A stretch of DNA of 64,000 nt, taken from the NCBI GenBank assembly GCA_000499405.2, contig HG738137.1, positions 16,417,601 to 16,481,600 on the forward strand, in the 5' to 3' direction. The translations under genes were made by a program, and so were the position numbers. The notes under the pieces are model-generated. The model worked only from the letters and a program-made list of their open reading frames with translations. It ran no database searches and was not told the DNA's origin. Positions within the stretch are counted from its first letter, which is position 1. Each line of letters opens with the position of its first letter. This document shows, piece by piece, positions 36,393-49,733 of this stretch. The stretch comes from Onchocerca volvulus (lineage: Eukaryota; Nematoda; Chromadorea; Rhabditida; Onchocercidae).

Positions 36393-38684
36393 ATGTTACG
36401 TTCAGTGGTTGATGTTGCAAGAGAGGAATGTCTGAAGCAAAGTCAGTGCAAAGTCGAGAGATATTATAATTCCATGTTGAAGTTTGGTGCTTCTGATACT
36501 GACATCAATCGAGGTATAATTTATTCACACTTCTATTTTTAGCTTTTTAATTAAATATTTCAATTTAAAATTTTTTTTTGTGATGTAAATTTTAATTATT
36601 TTATCTATTAATTGTAATTTTCTGTTTGAATTATTCAAATTTTTAATTCAGCCTGATTGATAGTTTTGGATTCCAATTTAAACCATTTAATTTCTAATTA
36701 TATCTTGCTTTTAAAATGTTATGCAATTTTCTGTGCATGGTTTTTTATTTGGATTATTTCAATTTCAGACTCCTTTTATTTTTCACATTTTAGTTATATC
36801 ATGTATGAAGTCAAGTATTTGTCTTTTTTTAATTTATTGATGTTTGGACATTCCGGTCTCCAGTCATTTTGAGCTTAAAATTTAAATATTTTAATTAAGC
36901 GTAGATAAGGAGTTACATTGTTAAATTTGAGTTTTATGGTAGAAAATTCAGAAATTTAGCATAGATCTTTTCTTCATATATTTTTTGTCAGTCTTAGCTA
37001 TTGCTTGATGAATATAATATATTAGTAGTTTAAATTGCTAGGAAGTTATATTTTACAATTTAAATACTTTTATTAATACTCAAAATATTTTCTCTCTATT
37101 CCTATCTATAATGATGAATAGAATGACTTAAAGACCCAGTTTAGAAAAGTATAATCCATATAGGTCAACTAATATGTATTATATATGTTGCAGTAACTGG
37201 TAGTTTGATTGAAAAGAACAAAGAATTGGCTGATTTATTACATGATATTGAATTGTTAGAAAAAAAGTTGAAAGGACTGGAAGAAACAGATATGGAACAG
37301 AAGTTGCTCCACTTCAAAGTACGGTTTTGAATGAATTTCATACTCTTCATCTTTTTTCATTTATATGGCAGGAGAGAAATTCGACGAGATTTTCAATCCA
37401 GCAGTAATCTAATATATAGCAGTATGATGAAGAAATATTGTTTCTTACAAATTTTGGGAAGTTTCAGTAAAATTATGATTTGGACTATTGAGATTACTTC
37501 TGTCTTTTAGGAATTAGGTGGAATCCTCGAGGAAACAAGTTTAAAAGGAACTGCTTCATCTGAATGTGATATGGATGACGTTTCAAAATCAGAACCGATA
37601 TCATGGAGTGATAATCAAATGCAATCCAATCGACGAAGATATAGCTTTCTTGTTTCGCAGTTAAAAGTTTGTTTTGTTATTCAGAAAATGAGGTTTCTAA
37701 ATGTCACATTTCACTTGAATTGAACATTCAATGATTTTCGAAGAGGGATTGTCAGCAGAATGTTTATTCCTTTTTTTCATTTGCGTTTTTATCTGGTATT
37801 TGTTTCTTTTGGCATGCATAAACCGAATTTATCATATGTTCATAAAGCGCAAACTTTTAGATTATCTAAATTGTGGTCTTTATTTTTCTATTATTTCAGA
37901 AGTCTTTACGATCAGTTGAAACTGGTGAATTCATTCTCATTCCATCGAAAACGCGTGGTCGAATAGGTCGTCTTGAGCTAAATCAAGTGAATTTTTGATA
38001 AAAAATGTCTTTATATTTCCAAAGTCAAGATCTATAACCACATAATCTACTATGATTTGTTTTCCAGAATACTCATATTTTAAATTCCTTTCTGAAAATA
38101 AAATTGGATGATGTAGAATTTTGTTTATCTTTTCTTTCTTTATTATAGCGTTGTTGTTCCAATTTAAAATTAATTAAATTCCATTTCAGTTGCTAAAAAA
38201 AATAGATGAAATTTTTTCGGATAAGTATGTTTGTCAAAAACGGCCTCCTTTGGCGCTGAAGAATGCTAAAAAGCAGGTGAAGTTTCACGTATTTGAAAAT
38301 TTCCTTAGGCTTTGGGATTCAAGTTTAATAATCTTCAATTAACTGCACAGTTCTTCCAAATTTTTCGTAGTTAAGCCTTAATTCAATGTTAAAATCTGAT
38401 TGATATCGAAAATAACGCAGCAATGGCCAAACGATCATAATGAGCTGATTCAAATTCAAACGTAGCTCAGGTTGGTTGATTGTTGTGATTTATTTTCGCC
38501 ATTACAGGATCATGAAAAACTGAAAGGACGCTGGTATATTTCACTGAATGAGCTACTTGTTCGATTTACATCAAAAGAAAAAATTTCTTGGAAATTTGCA
38601 CTACCCTGTTTGTTATATCTGAAACGATTGGAAGAAGTACGAGTGGATGATAATAATGTCTTCATTGCAGCTGTTTTATCATAA
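36393..38684 (+). CDS. Spindle and kinetochore-associated protein 1 (SKA1)
   Basis: Six exons: 36393-36513, 37194-37318, 37511-37666, 37900-37986, 38190-38276, 38508-38684; 250 residues (human 255). SKA1 is the microtubule-binding subunit of the SKA complex that tracks depolymerising microtubules at kinetochores. The N-terminal half is helical coiled coil (residues 42-95), as expected for complex assembly. The C-terminal half fits the winged-helix microtubule-binding domain: it opens with IPSKTRGRIGRLELNQLLKK, similar to the IPKYMKGR(x)TYDQ region, and ends with ISLNELLVRF, FALPCLLYLKRLEEVRVDDN, matching the final LLNILRHCxRLxEVR block. The exon 4 donor is set at CAA before GTGAAT because only this keeps exon 5 open. 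An acceptor lies directly before the ATG. Confidence 0.85.
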
Positions 38685-39829
38685 TTATATTGTTCTTCAA
38701 CCTCATATTAGCTTGTTTAATGTTTCGCCAAAAGTTTGTATTTTGCCAGATCAACACCAATATTTTGTCAGTTTTAAGTTATTTGCCTTTCTTGTTGACT
38801 ATATAGTTTGAATCATTTTATATTATTATCACCATTAAGTGATCTCCAGTAAATTTTTATGGCTTTAAAAGAAACGATGAATAATGGAGACGGGAAAAAT
38901 TGTTAATATGTTTTGAAATTAATGATTTGGAAGCGGCTGACTTGTCCCGATATAATTTATTATCAGTAGCTTAATTTTTTGTTTTTAACCATGAAGTTCT
39001 AGGAATTCGACCTAAGATTAAAGAAGACAATAAATGAGTTTTTTTTAGGCACAACAGTTGCAATCATTTTTTCACTTTGGAAGATATTTAATTGCCAAGA
39101 TATTTAATAGCTTGATAATTATTGAATAGGGCGAGTCGTTAACTGAGAGCGGAAAATAATTATAGATCAGAGCTATTTGGTACGAACGTATAGGAATTGG
39201 TAATTCTTAATTGAAGATAAATATGCAAAGGTATAGAGATCTAAGTCGAGTTATTTATCGGTGGCCGAAGTTTAGAAACAAAACTGACTATTGAAGCTGA
39301 GCGATTTTTTTAATCTTCGCAAAGCTCTCTTTATATGGCATTATATGTTGATATTGCCCTGGTTTGTTTATTGTCATTGTACAGTAGAACGATTTAGAAT
39401 TTTTTATATTTTTTAACTTTATATTCCATAATGTAATATATATAAAGATTTTTAATATTTCTTTTTAACTTTGTATTTCAAAATCTAAATATATCAAATT
39501 TTTCATTTCGTTTAACAAATAAACGATTAATGTATCAATCCCGAATTCGTTAATTTATTGCTTTATTTTCACTACTTCTATATATATATATATTCATTTG
39601 TAATGGACGATTTGAATTATCGATGGCCTAACCGATGGTTGCATTCGGAACATTTTAATTATAATTATAGATAAGGGAAATGTTTTAGGAATTGGATGCT
39701 ATATTCAGATTATTTCATTTTTCGCTTTCTGGCGTTTATTTGCAATAAATATGCATAAAATTGTTCCCATTTTTCATCCTAAATTTGCTATTTTTTGACA
39801 GAAATTGATGGGTCGATTCTGCAACATTA
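38685..39829. other. Spacer between SKA1 and ZNHIT1
   Basis: About 1.1 kb on the same-strand path from SKA1 to ZNHIT1, AT-rich with an alternating TA stretch at 39578-39592. Contains the SKA1 3' UTR and the presumed ZNHIT1 promoter; an acceptor TTTTTTGACAG ends at 39801. No other gene seen. Confidence 0.5.
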
Positions 39830-39840
39830 ATGAGCATTAG
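39808..39840 (+). other. Possible upstream open frame overlapping the ZNHIT1 start
   Basis: If the message begins at the acceptor ending at 39801, the first ATG is at 39808 and encodes ten residues (MGRFCNINEH) before TAG at 39838. It is in a different frame and overlaps the main ATG at 39830, so it could reduce translation. Purely a sequence reading. Confidence 0.4.
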
Positions 39841-42803
39841 TCGAACAACTCAAGCACAGCGGCATTCTGGTATGAATTCAATTTAATTTTGACTTTTTCT
39901 TTGTTTTTGAAGTTAATCATGTTAAAAATTGTAAGGTTAAATTGAAAAGAAAATTTTAGTTCGTTTGCATGCAGCTGAATCGACACGTGTATTAGATGAG
40001 ATAACACGGAAACGACGTTTGAGAAAACAGCTTGAAGCTCTTGAACAGGTTTCTTTTCTTTTCTTTTTTTTTTTAGTATTAACAATATTATTCAGTATCT
40101 CCTTCAACTTTATTTCAAATGAACTGGCTGGATATGATTCGTACTTTTTTCTTGTATGCAAATTTTGACTGGAAGATATTTCTTAAACTCAATTCTGAGC
40201 ATGGATGACTAGGAAATTTTAGAAAATTGCATTAAACACTTATTTAAAATGAATATTCTTATTGTATTTTTTATTATTTGTTAGATATTTTTGTATTGGT
40301 ATGTTATTTTATAACGAATTGTTGGCTTTTTACTGGAAAATAATGATTCCATAGAACTTCTATGATGAAAAATTTTAATGTCATCATGAAAATGTCGAAT
40401 TCTATTATATAATGAAAATGGGTGATATTATGAAAATATCGAATTCTCAAAATGATCAGTTATACCGATGTTCAGGAATAGTCATTGCTGCATCCTGTGG
40501 CTGCAATAAATTTTTTAAAACTATTATTTTCATTTTAGAAACATTTGTCATAATTTTGCTGACTCTTTATACTTTTTTCAAAACTTTCTTGTGCTTTCTT
40601 GATCTAACTTTTTATTATACACGAAAAAGTAAAATATGAGGCTTTTTGTCTCATTGATAATATTTGATTTTGCAGATCATGAAATTTAGTGCATGATTTG
40701 ATTGTTTTTTTTTCAGGATAATTTTCATGAAGATCCTCACGCACAGTTGCAATGGCATAAAAATATTCCTAAATTCGAAGATGACCAATTGGGACAGTCA
40801 TCGGCTCGTAAAGGAGATGCTGAACCAGGTAGTTTTCTTTCTTTTATTATTTATGAACTAATGATATAGCTTTTTTTTTCGTAGTTTTATGTCATTTTGA
40901 TGTCACATAAAATGTCCGATCCATTAAAATTGTATTATTTCATTTCGTTTTTCTAACGCGACTTTGAATTGTGATTTCTGCTGCCATTTCTTGACAATTT
41001 TTTTATTATATTGCATTTTATAATTATTTTGACGTGAATATGAAGAATGATCTGTTAACGATAAATTGGGCTTTACTTGCAGGGAAGAAGAAAAAGAAAT
41101 TCAAAGTGGAATATTTCAAACAAAGATTCCGAAAAAATTTCTCTGCTTTAGTAGAAGAGGAATCGGTATGAATATCTATTCCTGTAAATTATTATCAAAA
41201 CATTTCATATGAAATTTTCATAGTTATGAAAATTTCTATCAGTTATTATTGGAATCATTACTTATTTCATTTACTTAGTTTATACAAATTAATTCCATTG
41301 TTGCTAATAATGAAAGAAAAAGATACAATAAAGACCACATTTCGTAATATTTATAACTGAAAGTCTTAAAATTGAATTGATGTTAAGGTCTGATGCTTTC
41401 TTATCCGGCTGTTATATATTAATCTTTGACGCCTTTTATTTTTGTATTTTGTTTGTTTTTTAAGTTATCGAAATCGACGGAAATTTCGGGTTTTGATGCA
41501 TATAATGCTGCGCGGGCACCACCAAGCTGCATACCGCCACGGTACTTCTGCGCAGCTTGTGGTTTCTTCTCTAAATATACCTGCATGAGGTGTGGCGTGC
41601 GGTATTGCTCAATCAGTTGCAGAGATCTACATAATGATACTAGGTAATAATTAAATTAACTTTTAGCTGATTTCAGGTATTCAAAATAAATTTTAAGTAA
41701 GCGATTTCTTGAATGAAGGTTCGAGAATATTTAGAGATGGCAACTTTTTAAGATAAGTCATTCTGGACTTATTATCAAGAATAATGAATTCATGATACCT
41801 TTAAGAAAGTCATTTTAATTCTTTTTGACCATAATTCCATTCACTGTTGAATATCGATCGAACGTTTTCCTCGGAACCTAGTATTTGACTATTTTCTTAT
41901 ATAAAATACAGTGAAATCTGATGTATATATTGTAGCAGGACAAAATTTTTTTCCTGGAACTTTTTCCGATTCTACCTTTTCTTCATGGGCATGCAACATT
42001 TTTTTATCATTCAACAAGTAAATGTGTTTCAGTTGATCTGAAAATGTAAAGTTTTGATGTTGTGTAATTCAGGTTTCTTAGAATGTTGATTAATTCTCTA
42101 TTGATAAAGCGAATAAGACGAGCAGTATTTTTTTTTTCCATTTATCAATATAAGGAGGATAGCAAAGATAAAGGTTTTTAGATCCTTTTCTAAATTTATA
42201 GATGCCATATAATGTAATGTACAAAAAAAACTAAGGTCATTGTTATCTGTAAAATTTGACAAATTCCGATGACTTATGGAGGCTGAACTGTCAGATGTAA
42301 AATTCGTAGTGTAAAGATCATAAAAAAAAGCCATGTTTTGAGAGCATTTTCTCACGCACATAATTAATGGAAAAAAGAAAATTTCTTGTGATTCCATTAC
42401 AAAAATTTTTATTATTCTGAAGAATCCGAAATAAAATTATGCAACAGCAAAAGTCCATATTTTCAGATCAATTTGCGGGACATTTCGAGTTATTTCATTG
42501 GTTCCAACTCATGCAAAGTTTTTTGAAAAAATATAAAATTCATTTCTTCCTAAAATATTTGTTGCTCAATATATCATAGAATCCGTCTCATTAGAATAAA
42601 ATACATATGAATAGTAAATTTGTTTCGAAATATTGTATTATCTGCAAAGAAATATTTCACTAACAGAAGAAATGTTAGTGACAACAATACATGTGGATTG
42701 TATTATATGTCAGCTGCTACGGAATTATCAATATAATAATTTTGAATTCAAAAGATTTTTATTAATATGATTGTAATTTAGGTGTTTGAAATGGACAATG
42801 TAA
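39830..42803 (+). CDS. Zinc finger HIT domain protein 1 (ZNHIT1)
   Basis: Six exons: 39830-39869, 39960-40048, 40717-40828, 41083-41165, 41465-41643, 42782-42803; 174 residues (human 154). ZNHIT1 is a subunit of the SRCAP/SWR1 complex that deposits histone H2A.Z. Conserved blocks are RLRKQLEALEQDNFHEDPHA, FKVEYFKQRFRKNFSALVEE and the C-terminal HIT zinc finger with ligands Cys137, Cys140, Cys148, Cys151, Cys156, Cys160, His164 and Cys169. The last ligand is encoded only by a 22-base terminal coding exon (acceptor ATTTAG, reading RCLKWTM then stop), after a 1.1 kb intron; its sequence matches the CLKWTV end of animal ZNHIT1. A gene model that stops at exon 5 would lose one zinc ligand. Confidence 0.93.
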
Positions 42804-45800
42804 GAAAGAATCTCAATGAAGTAGAGTGGAATAAAATGAAATGGAAATCCTAAAGAATTTGCAATCCATGGATATAAACTTCCGCAACGTGCACCAATTG
42901 TACCAATTCCTTCTAGAATATTGTTTAATTTTCAAAAGTCATACTTTATTTTTACATACGGCATTGTTATTGTGTATTTTTGAAATGAATAGAAACAGGA
43001 ATAAGATGCATTAGTGATGAAGAGAAGAATATGTGACATTTTCAATCAATTATCCAGTTATTTTCTTTATTGCGCATAAGAGAAATGTGGGTAGAAAAGG
43101 GGTGGCATCGTTGTAATGGACGACAAAGATCGTCCTTACTCTGTGTAATTCCCAGATTGGCCTCTTTTCTTTCTCTCTTATTATCACAAATTTTCGCCGC
43201 TTGTTAATCTTTTATTCAATCTTATCTCTGATTAGTTTCTGGATACATATATGATAATGTATTTTTATAGGAAAGGTAATGATCAAAGGTTTTTGTCTAC
43301 TTTGAAGAGTGCTGTAATCCTTTTTTCTTCCATTTCTTATCTCGCATTCTCAATCTGATCTGTTATATTGTACCTGACAGATGATACTACTTTCCTTGTT
43401 CATTTATCGTATGAAAAAATTTTAACTTCAAATATTCAAATTTTGACAATTATTTCAGATATTATTATCACTGAATAGATACTGTGGCTTTAATAATCTC
43501 CATTCAGAAGCAATCAATCATATTTTTTAACAAATAATCTACTCTACAACAATTGTATGTGTGTCATTAATTAGCTACTTGATAGAACAAAACTTACGTT
43601 TGAAAGATAGAATAGAGGAGAAAAAAATTTTATCTAGAAATTGTTCATGCAATTGATAAATAGATTCTGATTATCGGAATATCAGAACTATTTGGATATA
43701 AGACAAATGTTGGTAGTATGAGTAAACACTTTATCTTTTGAGAGGAATTTATGGCATCATTTCTTTAATTATTTCATTATCATATCATAAATGGCGATAT
43801 CTTTTTTTCCATTCATTATCTACTCATCTTGATCATCATATTTCAACATTTCACATGAATTCTTTTTTCACTTTTCTCAGATTTATTTTTATATGTAAAT
43901 TAGTTCCGAATTACTTTCTATAATGAAGAAAAAGGAATTTATAAATTAACAATTTGTATCTTAAACTTCATTTTTATTCCCATTTAGCGTCTAAATAATT
44001 GTGGCCAATTAAATTTTCCCAATGATGTCATTCTTTTTCTGTAAGTCTTTGTCTGCTTTTGAACAAATAAATCCATTCAATCAAATGTGCTGTTGACTTC
44101 AAATTTCGTCTGCTTGATTATAAATTCCTGCTAGTTGGAATTTTTCCAAATAAAAAAGCTACAAGTAAGTTCAAGTATTAATTTCGAAGATAAAATTTGC
44201 AAGTATGTAGAAAATATTCGCATATTTTAGTGTATAATTGAGTAGAAAATGAGGTAATGCCTTAGGATAAATGATGTATAAAATACATGACTTAATAAAT
44301 TCTCAAGAGTAATAATTTCCAATTGGCCATGATTAAATAAAATGAATTATGTGCTTTCTCTTTTTTGCTTTTCTTTTTTTTCTTTTTTTTTTTTTTTTAA
44401 ATATAAAAAAATTCATTTTAATCACGATTGATTCACTTGCAAATTATTCGCTTAAATAATTGAGTGAGAAATTGAATACTCCGCTTCTTGCTTCATTTTA
44501 TTCGGTTATAACTTTCATTTTATGAAATTTTATATGATCAATTACATGACATGCAATTCCTCTGTAATACGAATCTTCGTTAATATTCATTAATTAAAAT
44601 ATACATGTATGATATGGGAGATATACGAATAGTGATAGCACAAATTGATTAATTGGAATTTTATAAATGATATAAAAGGTAAAAGTATCAATTAGATATA
44701 GTATAAGAGATTATTCAAAGTTTAACGGATTCTAAATTTTATGAAATTTCATTGAGATGATTGAGGATTAAGATACAGTGATAGAATTACATCGAAGAAT
44801 GTTTGTATTGATAGAAGAAGATAAAAGTTGAAAAATATCAAATGAAATGGTAACTGAAAGATGCATTTGGAATTCAATTACTTAAATATTCGGAGAATCG
44901 CTATTTTCATAAATTTTGCAAAACTTAATATTACCAAATTTCAAAGATATTTGATGAATTTACAAAAATTAGCAGAAACTATGTTAGCCACATAATTACC
45001 TTAACCGCTAGAATAAAAAATAAGTAATCAAGCGATCAGATCTCTGATTTATTCTTCATCTTTTATCATTGGGAATGTGAAAATTTGACCACGAATTGAT
45101 CATTTAAAAATCTCAGATTTTGGATTTGACGAATTGCTGTCGCTAATATTTCGAAGAGCAGGATTTACGGATGATTTGTTTGTTGCTTTGAGATGAAGGA
45201 AGATGTGATATTGCTGAAATGACCTTCGAGAAAGGTAACATACAATTTGGGCATATTGCCATGACGAAAAGATGCATTTTCGTCTCATTCTGAGCAAATG
45301 GTGTCACCTTTTGCTCAACTGCTTGCTGTAGAAGAGCTATTACCTGAAATAGACAGGGGTCAAAGGTTATGATGACCCTGGGATCATTATTTTTTTCTCA
45401 TGCTCTTTTATAATTATTATCTTGGTAAATTTTTTTTTCTTTTTTTTTAACTTTTCTCTTATTTTCGATTATTCCTGAAAACGTAATCATCCGGTGATAT
45501 AGTTAATATCTTTTTTTTTTATGATGTCAGAATTTTAATTATTCAAATAAATTATCATTTTCTATTTTTATAGTGATTGGATCTTTTTTCTCTTTATTTT
45601 GTTGATATTATTTTGGATAGTACCAGATTGTAACAACTGTTTATTACAAAAGTTGATTATTATTTTTTGCAAACAACATTTTATTGAAAAATAGATAGGT
45701 AAAATTTCAACTTGCAAATTTTTTCGTTTCAATTTCTTTTTCAGTTATAATTTTCTTTTAATTATTATACATTCTTTCTTTCTTTTATCAAATATTAAAA

Positions 45801-46683
45801 TTTTTTAAAGTACTTTATAAGCATTTTTGATATAAATCTCAGGTATTTATTTTATTTTTTTCGTTTTTCATTTGATGAATATTAAAATGAATGGAAAAAA
45901 AGGAAGACAGGTTATCTTTGATTTCTAATAGATATATCAGTGATATTCTGAAGGAAGAATGTATCCTGTATAATAATGGCATCTGCTGGGGCGATTTTTT
46001 GGAAATACATTTGTTGTAAATTTTGATGAGATTAATAGATAATATGCAGTAAAATTCTCTGAATATGATTTATTTATTTATTTCATGTCTTCTATTTCCT
46101 TTTTTCCAATCTTTTAGGTCAAATCTAGTTCTCTCATTTGTTTTATAAATATTGTAAAATCATTTTACAAAGATCTTCTTAGTACTTTTATTATCAATTT
46201 TTCAATTTTCATTAACATTCTCAGAATTTACAAGTTAAAGAATAGCTATGATTAAATAAGCAATTTCACTTATTTGATCATTTTCGATCGAACGTTTTTT
46301 TTTCAATTTACACGCGTTTTCACGTTATGTGCCAGTTTTCGTCAACAAATAAAATTTCCCTCTCTCGACATCATATGTCAATTTCATTACTAAACGATTA
46401 TTCTATAATTCAATATTTCAATTAGAATTTCCTTCAATAATTTTTGCAATATTCTATTCAAATTGACATAACAGTAGGTGATGCTTATGTAAAAATTGTC
46501 GTATTTCAAATATCTTCGTGAGAAGCAAGATATTTCAATTAGCACAACCATACGGATAAATAAAATCTAAATCATTTCAAATAATATTTACTTTACAACT
46601 TGGAAAGTTATTTAATATCATTGTTGAAAGGTAGAAATGCCCTTACCTGCAATAATATTATTTATGCATACCTGTTAAGAATA

Positions 46684-46715
46684 GGTAGTAGTAATAGTAG
46701 TAGTAGTAGTAGTAA
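46684..46715. repeat. GTA trinucleotide microsatellite
   Basis: About ten GTA units with one interruption (AATA), in non-coding DNA. Likely length-variable between individuals. Confidence 0.85.
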
Positions 46716-48683
46716 GAATAATAGTTGAAGTATTATTAAACATTGAAGGGCCAGTAATGGTCATCGTAAGAATTTAAAGAAGTTGAGAAGAAATTATTCC
46801 CTCTTAATACATTCTGTCCACTTCAAACTAGTCCTGATCTTCATTTTCCATCTCTTCTTATACCTCCCCCCAATGTATCCTACTTTCATCAATTCTTTTA
46901 TCTATCAGGTTATTTCATTCTTTTGTAACATTGTATCTATCCAATTTTTTTAATTAGCATATTTTCACTATTATTTACAATAATTTAATGCAAAATTTAA
47001 TTAATTAAACTATTAATATTTGATGCAAAACTTAATTAATTAATTTAACTATCAATATATTATTTGTCAATTTGCAGAAAAAAAAATTGTGTTTTTATTT
47101 TGTAGGATAGATGTGTTTATCTAAGAAGAAATAGATCAAATGAAGATAGGTTTTATAAATGCAGTTATTTTAACATTTCAAAATATGAATAATTTATCTA
47201 TATTCTAATCGAAATTTTCTGACAAATGGATAATTCATTTGTGAGCGATTAACCTTTACTCAAATCATGAATGAAAAATATGTGTGATTTTAGCTTTTTA
47301 TTTTTCATTTTCTACATATATGATAATTTGAAAATATACATTTGACAGTAGGCGGTTATAAAATCCAATGAAAAAGATATTCTCATTATTCAAAATAACC
47401 TTGAAGGGATTTTTTTTTGTTCCACAAAATGAAATTGAAGAATATTATGAATTCTGGTCATTTGTTGGTTTTTTTTTTTTTTTAGATTTTCCAAAATTCT
47501 CTTACTTTTTCCGATGTTTCATGCAAAGTTCAATATTATTCTTAATAATCATTTCGCTAATGAAATGCATTTAATGGGCAAGCTTGATTCGTAGTGTTCT
47601 TATTTGTCAGCTAAAATGGTAATGTGACATATTAAATTCATCGAGTTTGTCATAATTTCACACTTACAGTAAGTGAAATAACTTCACATTTACAGTTAGC
47701 TTTAGAAAAGTTTAAATTCTTTTTTTATGAAAGGAAGAATTCGTTTTTTTTTTTTATTCTTCTCCATGTAAGTTTATCACAAGATTTATTTAATTGAAAT
47801 GCATGATCATAAATTTAAGCAATTCTGCAAGCAAAGACGAAAAAAAAAGCAATTAATGGATTAAAAAATCAGCAATAATTCAAGTTATAATACAAAAAAA
47901 GTTTAACTTTTCTTTTTTTTTAATCCCTACTTTTTGATCACAATTTTCCTAAGAAACAGAGTGATATATTCATCTCACATAATAGAAGCCGCTCAAAAGT
48001 AACGATTATTAAAGAATCTTAGGTTTTCTTTGCATTCTTCAAATAAATCAAAGAGCATACCCATTTGTATTTCTGTTTCAACAATTTTTTCAACAATAAA
48101 ATTCCCCATTTTTTTTTTTCGATTTAAATGAACAGTTAAGGTAGCCGGTTTCTTCTTTCTTCCTTCTCTTCATCATTCCTCTTTTCATCTCAGTTATTTT
48201 AACTTGTCCTCACTTTACGCACATTAAATTTTCATCATTTCATATCCTTTCAGTCATTACATGAAATTTGCGAATTTACAATTTATCAGCTCATCGTTCT
48301 ATTTTCTTCTTTCTTTCAAAAATGAAGTTTGAAAATATACGCATACGCCATCTGACAACATTTCATGTCACTTTCAGATTTTCATTAATCTTTCGAAGAC
48401 ATTCTTGTCGTCACTCATTTTTTTTTTTGTTTCTCCTAATTTTTGGGAAAATTGACTCTTTGACACTAGCATTCTCTCAATTTTAGCAAAAGAATAAATA
48501 AATGCAGAAAAAAAAAAATCCGCATGGTAGACAATTCTTAATGAAATAAGATAATACATTTCAAAATATGCCAATAAATAGTGATATTTCTGATTTGCCA
48601 ACGGATAATTGTGGCAAAATTGAAAAAGACATTGTTTACAATTTTTGATTCCAATTTGCTTTGCTTAAATTTCTACTGTGAAA

Positions 48684-49733
48684 TTAGCTAGACCCGCCAC
48701 GTGTTGCCGTGGCAACGCGTGGGGGTCCAGCTAATCTATGTAAATAAAAATGTAAATATTCGTTTGTTCAAAATCTTAAATCTCCGAAAGTATCTTATTG
48801 ATTACTTTGCAATTTTGACGCAATGTTGCTTCGAATAGGCGCATGTTTTTATATACACGCGTTGTTTGGCTCAGCTTGGTTAAGCAAAAAAAGAAAAGAA
48901 AAGAGAAAGCACAAATTTCCAGGGTTGGGGAAAAAAAATCTGATCGAATTGTAATTTGGATTGTAATCTGATTGGACTGGATGACACAGCTAGGTGAGCA
49001 ATAAATATCGCAAAAGTCTTTTATGTCTTGTGTGACAGAGACGAATCCTGTTGAGAAAATTTTGGAAGAGTAATTTTTCTTTAACAAACACTTATCAAAG
49101 AACATCAAGTCAGACTGATTACTGGGTTATTCTTTCCTTCGTCGCTCGTATGAATATTGCTCAACTGAATTGTCGGAATGTTGCTATTGCTGTGTCGTTT
49201 TGTACTCCGAACTGTTCCTGTTGCTGTGTCTCGTTAAAAATTCCTTAATTTGAACTTGAACTCTCCAACTCCACAAATCCTGTCTTTCTAAATCTGTCTT
49301 TCTAAAAAAAAAAAAGCTCTTCCCTCGCACATGATCTTCATCGTATCATCTTTTGGTTGGATGGCTTCATTTTGTTTATCTATGAATTGGAGCGTTTTGG
49401 CGGTAAAGTTGTTTATCCATTTGGCGGTGAACATGTTTATCATCCCTTTGAAATTGTGTCACGTCATTTGACCTTTAGCGCTCCTTGTCATTCCTTGTTT
49501 GATTATCACTCCTTGTCATGGCTCTATTTGCATTCGAGGTTTCTCCTGTAAATCTTTTAAAAAACTGAAAAAAAACCCAAACAGAAAGGATTGAAAAGAA
49601 GTTTGGTAAATCTATAAAAAAACACGCGTCTATTCAAACGCAACGTGGTATCAAAATTTTGAACCAATCGGTGAAGAATTTGCAACATTGTGTCAAAAGT
49701 AACGACGAACATTTACATTTTTATTTATATAGA
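48684..49733. mobile_element. Palindrome-capped inverted-repeat element, copy 2
   Basis: A 51-base near-perfect palindrome at 48684-48734 (outer arms TTAGCTAGACCC and GGGTCCAGCTAA, inner arms CACGTGTTGCC and GGCAACGCGTG) is GC-rich against its surroundings. It abuts TCTATGTAAATAAAAATG at 48735, inverted at 49707-49733. Inner inverted segments also match: the stretch around CGAATAGGCGCATGTTTTTA (48834-48853) pairs with the region near 49621-49650. The 750-base interior has only short frames of no recognised kind. Copy 1 at 7420-7703 lacks most of this interior. A further fragment of the terminal motif follows at 49741-49765. Non-autonomous; family not identified. Confidence 0.7.

Noticed and set aside
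42098..42397. 99-codon minus-strand frame
   Set aside because: It lies wholly within the last intron of ZNHIT1 and has no recognisable features.
48776..49108. 110-codon minus-strand frame that could be a transposase fragment
   Set aside because: It spans the inverted-repeat arm of the element and simple sequence, and shows no transposase or helicase motif.
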